Below, one piece after another: positions 1-5,893 of a DNA stretch of 5,893 bases. The number at the start of each line of letters is the position of its first letter. Positions within the stretch are counted from its first letter, which is position 1. This stretch comes from Pseudomonadota bacterium. Its GTDB lineage: Bacteria > Pseudomonadota > Alphaproteobacteria > Rhizobiales > Xanthobacteraceae. Where the stretch lies: contig JAEWBL010000107.1 in the NCBI GenBank assembly GCA_023391175.1, positions 1 to 5,893 on the forward strand, read 5' to 3'. The notes below the pieces were generated by a model, which searched no databases, was not told the origin of the DNA, and saw only the letters and a list, made by a program, of their open reading frames with translations. The translations under genes and the position numbers were made by a program.

Positions 1-630
1 GTGCAGACCAGCAAGGGCAGCGTGACCGGACGCACGGTGATCGTCGCGGTGCCGCCGAGCGTCATCGCCGCCGGCAAGCTGCGCATCGGGCCGAACCTGC
101 CGCCGCGCTATCGCACGGCGATCGAGAAGATCACGCTCGGCGCCTTCGATCACATCGGCTTCCGCATGCCGCGCAATCCCGGCAATCTCGGCGCCGACGA
201 ACTGATCTATTTCCGCGCCGACGGCCCGCGCGCCTATGCCCTGCGCGCCCGCATCGGCGGCACCGATCTCTACAGCCTGGAGGTGGGCGGCGACGTGGCC
301 GCCGGCCTCGCCGACAGCCCGCCCGAGGCCGCCGCCGCCTTCGTGAAGGCGGCGCTGACGCGCGAGTTCGGGGCGGATGCGGCGGCGCGCGTGACCAAGG
401 TGTTCGCCACCCGCTGGAGCAAGGAGCCGTGGGCGCTGGGCGCCTTCTCCTGCGCCCTGCCGGGCTTCGGCAACATGCGCCGCGCCTTTACCGAGACCGT
501 GGGCGGGCGCCTCGTCTTCGCCGGCGAGCACACCCACGAGACGCTCTGGGGCACCGTCGGCGGCGCCTGGCTCTCGGGCGAGCGCGCCGCGAAGCAGGCG
601 CTGGGGCTGCTGGGCGTGCGGACGGGGTGA
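1..630 (+). CDS. Flavin-dependent amine oxidase (monoamine oxidase family), C-terminal part, 5' end outside window
   Basis: This is the C-terminal 209 residues of an FAD-dependent amine oxidoreductase, a family that oxidises amines to imines with release of hydrogen peroxide. The substrate cannot be told from this fragment. The clearest mark is the C-terminal FAD-contacting segment at about residues 173-197 (FAGEHTHETLWGTVGGAWLS, then GERAA), equivalent to the GE...GT..GA..SG..AA motif of monoamine oxidases. Before it, residues 139-155 (WSKEPWALGAFSCALPG) match the family's W..(D/E)P...G.(Y/F)S...PG region. Residues 11-20 (RTVIVAVPPS) resemble the strand that closes the substrate domain. The N-terminal Rossmann GxGxxG dinucleotide-binding domain is absent. 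Family members usually have 400-500 residues, so the GTG at position 1 is almost certainly an internal Val codon and the gene begins before the window. It ends at TGA 628-630 and converges on phoB. It has no evident link to phosphate uptake. Confidence 0.85.
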   Translation: MQTSKGSVTGRTVIVAVPPSVIAAGKLRIGPNLPPRYRTAIEKITLGAFDHIGFRMPRNPGNLGADELIYFRADGPRAYALRARIGGTDLYSLEVGGDVAAGLADSPPEAAAAFVKAALTREFGADAAARVTKVFATRWSKEPWALGAFSCALPGFGNMRRAFTETVGGRLVFAGEHTHETLWGTVGGAWLSGERAAKQALGLLGVRTG

Positions 631-638
631 GGGGGGCG

Positions 639-650
639 GGCCGTACGGCC
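639..650. repeat. 12-bp perfect palindrome just after the amine oxidase stop
   Basis: GGCCGTACGGCC is self-complementary and begins eight bases after the TGA of the amine oxidase gene. As RNA it can form only a 4-bp stem with a GTAC loop. The + strand downstream is pyrimidine-rich (GTCTTCGCTTCTTCC) but has no true T-run. It may contribute to 3'-end formation of the amine oxidase transcript, but it is weak as an intrinsic terminator and could be chance in GC-rich DNA. Confidence 0.35.
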
Positions 651-672
651 GTCTTCGCTTCTTCCCTTCAGG

Positions 673-789
673 ACCGTCATCGCCCGCCTCGTGCGGGCGA
701 TCCACTTATGGGCCGGAGAGGTGCCCGGATTACGGACCACCCGGACGAGCGGACACCTGGATCCCCCGGACGAGCCGGGGGATGACGGT
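673..789. repeat. REP-like doublet: two inverted hairpin modules
   Basis: Two 32-bp modules, 673-704 and 758-789, are inverted copies of each other (28 of 32 positions identical), separated by 53 bp. Each is a hairpin. The left one has a perfect 8-bp stem, TCGCCCGC (680-687) and GCGGGCGA (693-700), with a 5-nt loop. The right one has a perfect 9-bp stem, ATCCCCCGG (761-769) and CCGGGGGAT (775-783), with a 5-nt loop. The outer ends form an inverted repeat ACCGTCATC / GATGACGGT (673-681 with 781-789). The four differences between modules fall in two base-paired positions, so each change is compensated. The 10-mer CCGGACGAGC also recurs at 741-750 and 766-775. This architecture matches the palindromic intergenic elements common in proteobacterial genomes. 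Its position between convergent genes suggests a role in 3'-end protection or bidirectional transcript ending, though neither strand has a T-run after the stems. Confidence 0.7.
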
Positions 790-793
790 GCAA

Positions 794-865
794 AAAGCCC
801 GCGCGGCGCCTGAGCGAAGACAACGCCCTAAAGCCCGCCCTCCGCCTGAGCGAAAGCCGCGCTCA
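794..865. repeat. Two-copy tandem direct repeat, period 36 bp
   Basis: The segments 794-818 and 830-854 agree at 21 of 25 positions. Both begin AAAGCCCGC and both end CGCCTGAGCGAA, with a 4-bp divergent middle (GCGG against CTCC-type sequence). The spacing between copies is 36 bp. The second period runs to 865, so it includes the stop codon of phoB (863-865, minus strand). The last 11 bp of each period are not similar. On the minus strand each copy reads TTCGCTCAGGCG, then a GC-rich stretch, then GCGGGCTTT. The copy further from phoB has five T residues (A792-A796 on +). No stable stem accompanies them, so terminator function is not supported. Confidence 0.55.
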
Positions 866-1564
866 ATGGGCGCGGGCGAACATCTCGTTGAAGGAATAGC
901 CGGCACCGCGCACGGTGCGGATGGGGTCGGACTGGCGGCCGCGGTTGATGGCCTTGCGCAGGCGGCCCACGTGCACGTCCACCGTGCGCTCGTCGATATA
1001 GACGTCCTGGCCCCACACGCCGTCCAGCAATTGCTCGCGGGAGAAGACGCGGCCCGGGCTCTGCATCAGGAATTCGAGCAGGCGGAATTCGGTGGGGCCG
1101 AGGTGGATCTCGCGCCCGCCGCGATGCACCCGGTGGGTCTCGCGGTCGAGCTCGATGTCCCCTGCGCGCAGGAGGGTCGCCACGTGCTCGGGCTTGGCCC
1201 GGCGCAGCAGGGCCCGCACGCGGGCGAGCAGCTCGGGCACCGAGAACGGCTTCACCACATAGTCGTCCGCGCCGGTGGCGAGGCCGCGCACCCGCTCGGT
1301 CTCCTCGCCGCGGGCGGTGAGCATGATGACGGGCAGGCGCTCGGTCTCCGGCCGGGTGCGCAGGCGCCGGCAGAGCTCGATGCCCGAAAGGCCGGGCAGC
1401 ATCCAGTCGAGGATGATGAGATCCGGCACGCTTTCGCGCAGCCGGGTCTCGGCCTCGTCGCCGCGTCCCACGCTCTCGACGCCGTAGCCCTCCGACTCCA
1501 GATTGTACCGGAGCAGGAGGGTCAACGGCTCTTCATCCTCGACGATCAGAATACGCGCCGGCAC
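863..1564 (-). CDS. phoB: Phosphate regulon response regulator PhoB
   Basis: OmpR/PhoB-family DNA-binding response regulator of 233 residues, a normal length. The receiver domain (about 3-120) has the acidic pair E9-D10, the phosphoacceptor D53 followed by W54-M55 as in E. coli PhoB, the switch T83 (MLTA) and the invariant K105 (VVKPFS). The winged-helix domain (about 135-228) has the recognition-helix region DERTVDVHVGRLRKAI (191-206) and the terminal RTVRGAGY wing. When phosphorylated by PhoR it binds PHO boxes and activates phosphate-starvation genes. The start is GTG at 1562-1564. An in-frame TAG lies only 9 bases upstream (1571-1573), so no longer protein is possible. The ribosome site is weak (GGAT, 1573-1576). 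It lies 67 bp after phoU and is the last gene of the run. phoR is not adjacent on the downstream side. Assignment to PhoB rather than another OmpR-type regulator rests on both sequence and the pst-phoU context. Confidence 0.95.
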   Translation of the reverse strand: MPARILIVEDEEPLTLLLRYNLESEGYGVESVGRGDEAETRLRESVPDLIILDWMLPGLSGIELCRRLRTRPETERLPVIMLTARGEETERVRGLATGADDYVVKPFSVPELLARVRALLRRAKPEHVATLLRAGDIELDRETHRVHRGGREIHLGPTEFRLLEFLMQSPGRVFSREQLLDGVWGQDVYIDERTVDVHVGRLRKAINRGRQSDPIRTVRGAGYSFNEMFARAH

Positions 1565-1584
1565 TTTGCTCTATCCGTCACTAT

Positions 1585-1601
1585 CGGGGCTCTGCGCCCC
1601 G
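1585..1601 (-). other. Small hairpin in the phoU-phoB gap
   Basis: CGGGGC (1585-1590) and GCCCCG (1596-1601) form a 6-bp GC stem with a 5-nt loop, 30 nt after the phoU stop and 20 nt before the phoB GTG. No T-run follows on the transcribed strand, so it is not an intrinsic terminator. It could affect mRNA processing or access to the weak phoB ribosome site, but a short GC stem can arise by chance at this base composition. No convincing promoter is visible in this 67-bp gap. Confidence 0.3.
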
Positions 1602-1631
1602 TCTTCAGCGTGTGCGGGTCGCCTCTGGCGA

Positions 1632-2363
1632 TCAGCTCTGAACGGTGGTGCGGCCCGGGAAGGGCAGGGTGGTGTCGCTGGAGGCGTCCGCCTTCGGGCG
1701 GCTCTCCCGCAGGTTCTGGCCCGTCACCATGTAGTAGACGATTTCCGCGATGTTGGTCGCGTGGTCGCCGATGCGCTCGATGTTCTTGGCGCAGAACAGG
1801 AGATGCGTGCACACGGAGATGTTGCGCGGGTCTTCCATCATGTAGGTGAGGAGCTCGCGGAACAGCGACGTGTACATGGTGTCGATGGCGCCGTCGCGGC
1901 CCCACACTTCCAGCGCCTTCGCCTCGTTGCGGGCGGCGTAGGCGTCGAGCACTTCCTTGAGCTGCTCGAGCACGAGGTCGGAGATGTGCTCCACCCCGCG
2001 CACCAGCTTCGCCGGGTGGTACTCGCCCTCGATGGCGATGACGCGCTTGCCGACATTCTTGGCGAGGTCGCCGATGCGCTCGAGGTCGTTGGCGATGCGG
2101 ATGGCGGCGACGATCTCGCGCAGATCGACGGCCACGGGCTGGCGCTTGGCGATGACCAGGATGGCCCGGTCCTCGATCTCGCGCTGCACCTGATCCACGG
2201 TCGCGTCGAGCAGCACCACCTTCTGGGCGAGGGCGGTGTCGCGGCGGATGAGGGAGGTGACGCTGTCGGCGACCAGGCGCTCGGCCTGCCCGCCCATCTC
2301 GACGACCTTGCGGCCGATTTCCTTCAGCTCCTGATCGAAGGAGGCGACGATATGATCCGGCAT
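1632..2363 (-). CDS. phoU: Phosphate transport regulator PhoU
   Basis: Cytoplasmic all-helical regulator of 243 residues that links the Pst transporter to PhoR/PhoB, repressing the regulon when phosphate is plentiful. It is built of two homologous three-helix PhoU repeats (about 10-110 and 120-215). Each carries the hallmark metal-binding helix: ANDLERIGDLAKN (91-103, key E95 and D99) and AKNIERIGDHATN (192-204, key E196 and D200). The tail after about residue 217 is polar and Pro/Ser/Thr-rich and probably unstructured. The ATG at 2361-2363 has a clear ribosome site, GAAGGA (2372-2377), 8 nt upstream. It begins 20 bp after pstB and is followed by phoB, the usual place for phoU in pst operons. 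Both repeats and all motif residues look intact. Confidence 0.96.
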   Translation of the reverse strand: MPDHIVASFDQELKEIGRKVVEMGGQAERLVADSVTSLIRRDTALAQKVVLLDATVDQVQREIEDRAILVIAKRQPVAVDLREIVAAIRIANDLERIGDLAKNVGKRVIAIEGEYHPAKLVRGVEHISDLVLEQLKEVLDAYAARNEAKALEVWGRDGAIDTMYTSLFRELLTYMMEDPRNISVCTHLLFCAKNIERIGDHATNIAEIVYYMVTGQNLRESRPKADASSDTTLPFPGRTTVQS

Positions 2364-2383
2364 CTCAGTGATCCTTCAATCGG

Positions 2384-3208
2384 TCAGCCGAAGCGGCCGG
2401 TGATGTAGTCGCGCGTCTTGATCTCCTTCGGATTGGTGAAGATCACGTCCGAGGGGGCCATCTCGATGAGCTCGCCCAGGTAGAAGAAGGCGGTCATGTC
2501 GGCGCAGCGCGCGGCCTGCTGCATGTTGTGGGTGACGATGACGATGGTGAAGTCCTGCTTCAGCTCGTCGATCAGGTCCTCGATCTTCGAGGTGGAGATG
2601 GGATCGAGCGCCGAGGTGGGCTCGTCCAGCAGGATCACCTCGGGCTTCACCGCGATGGTGCGGGCGATGCACAGGCGCTGCTGCTGGCCGCCGGACATGC
2701 CGAGGGCCGAGGTGTGCAGGCGGTCCTTGGTCTCGTCCCAGATGGCGGCCTTGCGCAGGCACCATTCCACGCGCTCGTCCATCTGCGCCTTGGAGAGCTT
2801 CTCGTGCAGCTTCACGCCGAAGGCGATGTTGTCATAGATGGACATGGGGAAGGGCGTGGGCTTCTGGAACACCATGCCGATGCGGGTGCGCACGATGGTG
2901 GGGTCCAGCTCCTTGCCGACGATGTTCACGCCGTCGAACATCACCGCGCCCTCGGCGCGCTGGCCGGGGTAGAGGTCGAACATGCGGTTGAAGACGCGCA
3001 GCAGCGTGGACTTGCCGCAGCCCGACGGGCCGATCATGGCCGTCACGCGCTTCTCGGGAACCTGGAAGTTGATGTTCCGCAGCGCGTGGTTGCTGCCGTA
3101 GTAGAACTGCAGGTTCTCCACCTTGATCTTGGCGGGAGCCTGCGGCGCGTCGGGCTTGGCCCCCACGGCGGACGCGAGATTGAAGGTGGGATCGACGGCT
3201 GAAGTCAT
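2384..3208 (-). CDS. pstB: Phosphate ABC transporter ATP-binding protein PstB
   Basis: ATPase subunit of the high-affinity phosphate importer, 274 residues, acting on the cytoplasmic face of the PstCA channel. All ABC elements are present in order: Walker [10 protein letters not shown] (60-68), Q-loop Q115 in [11 protein letters not shown], signature MSGGQQQR (171-178), Walker B VILLDEP (191-197), D-loop SALD (199-202) and switch H227 (THNMQ). The signature begins with Met where many PstB proteins have Leu, a conservative change. The phrases [14 protein letters not shown] (74-87) and DYITGRFG at the C-terminus are typical of PstB and separate it from other ABC ATPases. The first ~27 residues form a flexible, Ala/Pro-rich extension before the catalytic domain. 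The ATG start has GAGGA (3213-3217) 4 nt upstream. The gene follows pstA after 84 bp and precedes phoU by 20 bp. Confidence 0.97.
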   Translation of the reverse strand: MTSAVDPTFNLASAVGAKPDAPQAPAKIKVENLQFYYGSNHALRNINFQVPEKRVTAMIGPSGCGKSTLLRVFNRMFDLYPGQRAEGAVMFDGVNIVGKELDPTIVRTRIGMVFQKPTPFPMSIYDNIAFGVKLHEKLSKAQMDERVEWCLRKAAIWDETKDRLHTSALGMSGGQQQRLCIARTIAVKPEVILLDEPTSALDPISTSKIEDLIDELKQDFTIVIVTHNMQQAARCADMTAFFYLGELIEMAPSDVIFTNPKEIKTRDYITGRFG

Positions 3209-3267
3209 CTTGTCCTCGCTTGGGCTTGTGGCCGTGCTTCGGAGGAAATGGAAGGGGCGGAGAGGCG

Positions 3268-3283
3268 GCGGGCCTTGGCCCGC
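3268..3283 (-). other. Hairpin in the pstA-pstB gap
   Basis: GCGGGCC (3268-3274) and GGCCCGC (3277-3283) are perfectly complementary. In RNA this gives a 6-bp GC stem with a 4-nt loop, starting 9 nt after the pstA stop codon. The transcribed strand after it is C/T-mixed (GCCTCTCCGCCCC) with no T-run, so an intrinsic terminator is unlikely. It may protect the 3' end of the upstream message. The rest of the 84-bp gap shows only the pstB ribosome site. Confidence 0.4.
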
Positions 3284-3292
3284 GCCTTGAAA

Positions 3293-4126
3293 TCAGTGGC
3301 TGCGGGCCAGGAAGAGGCGGGAGGCCACGTTCAGCACCAGCACGCCCACCGTGATGAGCAGCGCGCCGGCCCAGGCGAGGGCCACCCAGTCGTCGAACGG
3401 GCTGCCGGCGAACTGGTAGATGGCGATGGGCAGGCTGGCCATGGGCTTCGACAGGTCGGTCGACATGGCGTTGTTGCCCAGCGAGGTGAACAGCAGCGGG
3501 GCGGTCTCGCCGGCGGCGCGGGCGATGGCCAAAAGCACGCCGGTGACGATGCCGGCGCGGGCCGCCCGCCAGGTGATGAACATGACCACCTTCCACTGCG
3601 GCGCGCCGAGCGCGAAGGCGGCTTCGCGCAGGCCCACCGGAACGAGGTTCAGCATGTCCTCGGTGGTGCGCACGATGACCGGGATCACCAGGATGGCGAG
3701 GGCGATGGCACCGGCCCAGCCGGAGAAGCCGCCGAGCGGCACCACCAGCAAAGTGTAGATGAACAGGCCGACCAGGATGGACGGCGCCGACAGCAGGATG
3801 TCGTTCACGAAGCGGGCGGCGGCGCCGATCTTGGTGCCCTTGCCGTTCTCGGCGAGGAAGGTGCCGCAGAAGATGCCGATGGGGCCGCCGATGACCATGG
3901 CGATAGCGATCTGGATCAGCGAGCCGACGATGGCATTGAGCAGGCCGCCACCCTGGCCCGGCGGCTTGGTGACCTGGGTGAAGACGTTGGTGCCCAGCGC
4001 GGGCAGGCCGCGCGAGAGCAGGGTCCAGAGGATCCAGCCCAGCAGGAACAGGGCGAAGACGGCGAAGCCGGTGGATACCGCCTTGACGGTCTTGTCGACG
4101 GCGCGGCGCGCAGCGAGGGAAGCCAT
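3293..4126 (-). CDS. pstA: Phosphate ABC transporter permease PstA
   Basis: Inner-membrane permease of 277 residues that pairs with PstC to form the phosphate channel. About six hydrophobic segments can be seen, near residues 17-38, 64-91, 107-131, 136-154, 190-212 and 247-270. The cytoplasmic EAA loop that contacts PstB spans about 167-207: REAAFALGAPQWKVV, then continuing to IARAAGETAP. RAAGETAPLLFT is a PstA-type ending, where PstC has LGRALGETMAV. The reading frame is open far upstream into pstC, but the start is set at ATG 4124-4126. From there the length is normal, it lies 17 bp after the pstC stop, and the residues encoded upstream are Arg/His-rich, reading antiparallel to nothing known. 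The ribosome site is only a G-run (GGGGG) about 10 nt upstream. It is a short-form PstA without the long N-terminal extension of some rhizobial PstA proteins. Confidence 0.95.
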   Translation of the reverse strand: MASLAARRAVDKTVKAVSTGFAVFALFLLGWILWTLLSRGLPALGTNVFTQVTKPPGQGGGLLNAIVGSLIQIAIAMVIGGPIGIFCGTFLAENGKGTKIGAAARFVNDILLSAPSILVGLFIYTLLVVPLGGFSGWAGAIALAILVIPVIVRTTEDMLNLVPVGLREAAFALGAPQWKVVMFITWRAARAGIVTGVLLAIARAAGETAPLLFTSLGNNAMSTDLSKPMASLPIAIYQFAGSPFDDWVALAWAGALLITVGVLVLNVASRLFLARSH

Positions 4127-4143
4127 GACGTTCGAGCCCCCGG

Positions 4144-5121
4144 TCAGTCGAGCCGCGAGCGCACGAGCGCCCGGGACAGTGCAAGGACGATGAAGGAGAT
4201 CACGAACAGGATGAAGCCGAGCTGCAGGAGCGAGGTGAGCTTCAGCGATCCGATCGGGGCCTCGGGGAATTCGTTGGCGATGGTGGAGGCGATGGTGGCT
4301 CCCGGTGCGAACAGGGAGGCGGACATGCGCGTCGCGTTGCCGATGACGAAGGTCACGGCCATGGTCTCGCCCAGCGCGCGGCCGAGGCCAAGCATGATGG
4401 CGCCCACCATGGCGGTCTTGCCGTAGGGCACGGAGACGTTCTTGTAGACCTCGTAGGTGGTCGCGCCGATGCCGTAGGCGGATTCCTTCAGCATGGGCGG
4501 CACGCTCTCGAGCGTCTCGACGAACATGGCGGTGATGAAGGGCAGGATCATCACGGCGAGGATGAGGCCGGCGGTGAGCATGCCGGAGCCGAGCGGCGGG
4601 CCGGCGAACAGCGCTCCGATCACCGGGATGTCGCCGAACAGGTCGATCAGCGGCGGCTGCACGTAGGCCGCCATCAGCGGGACGATGACGAAGAAGCCCC
4701 ACATGCCGTAGATGATGGACGGCACGGCGGCGAGCAGCTGCACCGCGACGCCGATGGGCCGCTTGAGCGGCTGGGGCGCGATCTCGGTGAGGAAGAAGGC
4801 GATGCCGAAGGAGAGCGGCAGCGCCACGATCACCGCGATGATGGCGGAGAACAGCGTGCCGTAGATCATCACCAGGGCGCCGAAATTCTCGGTCACCGGG
4901 TTCCAGGCGGACGACCAGATGAAGTCCAGCCCGAAGTGCTGGAGGGCCGGCAGGCCGCCCTTGAACAGCTCGGCGATGATGAGCCCGAGCAGGATCAGGA
5001 CGAAGATGCCGCTCGCCCAGAGGAGGCCGATGAAGATCGGATCGGCGATCCGCCCCGTTCCCTTGGCCTTGCTGATGGGCTCTGCCGAGCCAGACCGCAT
5101 GCCTTCCACCGTCGCGTCCAT
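4144..5121 (-). CDS. pstC: Phosphate ABC transporter permease PstC
   Basis: Inner-membrane permease of 325 residues, partner of PstA in the PstSCAB importer. After a ~27-residue polar cytoplasmic N-terminus, hydrophobic segments occur near residues 28-50, 82-112, 124-150, 180-201, 236-262 and 297-320, consistent with six membrane helices. The EAA-type loop runs from about 213 to 251 (ESAYGIGATTYEVYKNVSVP, ending LGRALGETMAV), which is diagnostic of PstC. QLLAAVPSIIYGMWGF (128-143) is another strongly PstC-like block. The ATG at 5119-5121 has AGGGG (5127-5131) 5 nt upstream. It lies 99 bp after pstS, with a hairpin and T-run in that gap that should lower its transcription relative to pstS, and 17 bp before pstA. 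No damage is visible. Confidence 0.96.
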   Translation of the reverse strand: MDATVEGMRSGSAEPISKAKGTGRIADPIFIGLLWASGIFVLILLGLIIAELFKGGLPALQHFGLDFIWSSAWNPVTENFGALVMIYGTLFSAIIAVIVALPLSFGIAFFLTEIAPQPLKRPIGVAVQLLAAVPSIIYGMWGFFVIVPLMAAYVQPPLIDLFGDIPVIGALFAGPPLGSGMLTAGLILAVMILPFITAMFVETLESVPPMLKESAYGIGATTYEVYKNVSVPYGKTAMVGAIMLGLGRALGETMAVTFVIGNATRMSASLFAPGATIASTIANEFPEAPIGSLKLTSLLQLGFILFVISFIVLALSRALVRSRLD

Positions 5122-5177
5122 TTTATCCCCTGCCCCGGCTTGTCGATGCGTGCGCTACCGGACCTGTCACCTTAAGG

Positions 5178-5208
5178 AAAAGCGCCGCCCTCTTTGGGAG
5201 GGCGGCGC
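5178..5208 (-). terminator. Intrinsic terminator/attenuator between pstS and pstC
   Basis: GCGCCGCCCTC (5182-5192) and GAGGGCGGCGC (5198-5208) form a perfect 11-bp, GC-rich stem with a 5-nt loop. It begins 12 nt after the pstS stop codon on the minus strand. The stem is followed in transcription direction by TTTTCCTT (from 5181 downward). Stem, loop size and T-run fit a rho-independent terminator. Because pstC-pstA-pstB-phoU-phoB follow on the same strand without an evident new promoter, partial termination is the likely role, giving more pstS message than message for the membrane genes. It may also stabilise the 3' end of a pstS-only transcript. Confidence 0.8.
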
Positions 5209-5220
5209 GATCATCTGGGA

Positions 5221-5893
5221 TCAGAGGACGGGCTTGCCGTCCGGGCCCTTCACTTCGGCCTTGAAGGCGGCCTTCACCTGCTCGACCACCGACGCGGGCA
5301 GCGGGATGTAGTGCAGGTTCTCGGCGATGTCGGCGCCTTCCTTGGTGTAGGCCCACTCGAAGAACTTCATCACTTCACGCGAAGCCTCGACGTTGGTCGG
5401 GTTCTTCGGCAGCAGGATGTAGGTGGGGGAGACGATCGGCCAAGCCTCGGGGGCCGGGGCGTCGATCATGGAAGCGGCGAAGTCCTTGGCGCCCTTCCAG
5501 TCGGCGGAGGCGGCGGCGGCCTGGAAGCCGGCGACCTCGGGGCTGACGAACTTGCCGGCCTTGTTCTGCAGCTGGGTCACGACCAGCTTGTTGGCGGCAG
5601 CGTAGATGAACTCGACGTAGCCGATGCCGCCCTTGGTGTTCTTGACGGTGCCGGTGACACCCTCGTTACCCTTGGCGCCGGCGCCGGTGGGCCACTGGAC
5701 CGAGGTGGCAGAGCCGACCTTGGACTTCCAGTCGGGGCTGACGGCCGACAGGTAGGCGGTGAAGATGGAGGTCGTGCCCGAAGAGTCCGAACGATAGACC
5801 GGGACGATGGCGTTCGCGGGCAGGGTCACGCCGGGGTTCAGGTCGGCGATGGCCTTGTCGTTCCACTTGGTGATCTTGCCGAGATAGATGTCG
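5221..5893 (-). CDS. pstS: Phosphate-binding protein PstS, C-terminal part, 5' end outside window
   Basis: Periplasmic phosphate-binding protein that delivers phosphate to PstCA. The window holds the last 223 residues; the frame is open to the right edge, so the signal peptide and first part of lobe 1 lie outside. The first complete codons read DIYLGKITKWNDKAIADLNP, the PstS block (I(F/Y)xGxIxxWND...LNPG). Next comes the phosphate-binding motif YRSDSSGTTSIF (5796-5761), with Arg at 5791-5793 and the SGTT residues at 5770-5781; equivalent Arg/Ser/Gly/Thr residues bind phosphate in E. coli PstS. Later GGIGYVEFIYA is also characteristic. A GTG at 5827-5829 could be mistaken for a start, but it sits inside the conserved NPGVTLP stretch and is an ordinary Val codon. 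It is the first gene of the pst run visible here and is followed by a terminator-like hairpin. Confidence 0.96.
   Translation of the reverse strand, partial: DIYLGKITKWNDKAIADLNPGVTLPANAIVPVYRSDSSGTTSIFTAYLSAVSPDWKSKVGSATSVQWPTGAGAKGNEGVTGTVKNTKGGIGYVEFIYAAANKLVVTQLQNKAGKFVSPEVAGFQAAAASADWKGAKDFAASMIDAPAPEAWPIVSPTYILLPKNPTNVEASREVMKFFEWAYTKEGADIAENLHYIPLPASVVEQVKAAFKAEVKGPDGKPVL

Noticed and set aside
1..3. GTG at position 1 as the true start of the amine oxidase
   Set aside because: The remaining 209 residues lack the FAD-binding N-terminal domain essential to the family, and the frame is simply cut by the window edge.
790..862. Intrinsic terminator for phoB using the T-run at 792-796 (minus strand)
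   Set aside because: There is a five-T run after a GC-rich stretch, but only very short or loopless pairing (CCGCGCGG) is available before it, so a stable stem-loop is not supported.
782..2408. Two long + strand reading frames (782-1849 and 1503-2408) opposite phoB and phoU
   Set aside because: They overlap each other and lie antisense to well-supported genes. The encoded sequences are low-complexity and have no family resemblance.
2684..2707. Met in the PstB signature (MSGGQ in place of LSGGQ) as a functional anomaly
   Set aside because: It is a conservative replacement, the catalytic Ser-Gly-Gly-Gln residues are intact, and all other ABC motifs are normal.
3248..4426. Long + strand reading frame opposite pstA and pstC
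   Set aside because: It is the antisense shadow of two clear membrane-protein genes. Its translation is Gly/Ala/Glu/His-rich with no recognisable domain, as expected from GC-rich codon bias.
4127..4702. Upstream extension of pstA to a start at about 4702
   Set aside because: The extension overlaps most of the 3' half of pstC in another frame and encodes Arg/His-rich sequence. The ATG at 4124-4126 gives a normal-length PstA.
5140..5170. Possible PHO box in the pstS-pstC gap (CTGTCAC at 5164-5170)
   Set aside because: Only one half-site is present. The sequence 11 bp away (CGCTACC) does not match the second half, and the orientation points toward pstS rather than pstC.

Overview
The window is GC-rich DNA, and the even spread of long antisense reading frames fits strong G/C bias at third codon positions. 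Its content matches a chromosomal segment of an alphaproteobacterium. The order of Hyphomicrobiales is likely (a Xanthobacter/Azorhizobium-like lineage is a guess). This rests on protein character and gene order only, because no rRNA or other marker gene is present.

Layout, left to right. Positions 1-630 (+ strand) hold the C-terminal part of a flavin-dependent amine oxidase whose N-terminus lies before the window. Positions 631-862 are a convergent intergenic region. It holds a 12-bp palindrome, a REP-like doublet of two inverted hairpins (673-789) and a 36-bp-period tandem repeat that runs into the end of phoB. From 863 to the right edge, everything is one minus-strand phosphate operon. In transcription order it is pstS (5' end outside the window), pstC, pstA, pstB, phoU and phoB. 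Gaps are 99, 17, 84, 20 and 67 bp, so co-transcription is likely.

How the genes work together. PstS binds phosphate in the periplasm. PstC and PstA form the inner-membrane channel, and PstB is the ATPase that drives uptake. PhoU couples transporter status to signalling, and PhoB is the response regulator that activates phosphate-starvation genes, normally including this operon. The sensor kinase PhoR is not in the window; since phoB is the last gene of the run, phoR is either upstream of pstS or elsewhere. The promoter and PHO box expected upstream of pstS are also outside.

The region is ordinary in gene content and I found no new multi-gene system. The signals worth a second look are non-coding. 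The first is a strong hairpin plus T-run between pstS and pstC, placed to reduce read-through after the abundantly needed binding protein. The second is the hairpin doublet at 673-789, whose two copies differ only by paired, compensatory changes. The third is the tandem repeat next to the phoB stop codon.
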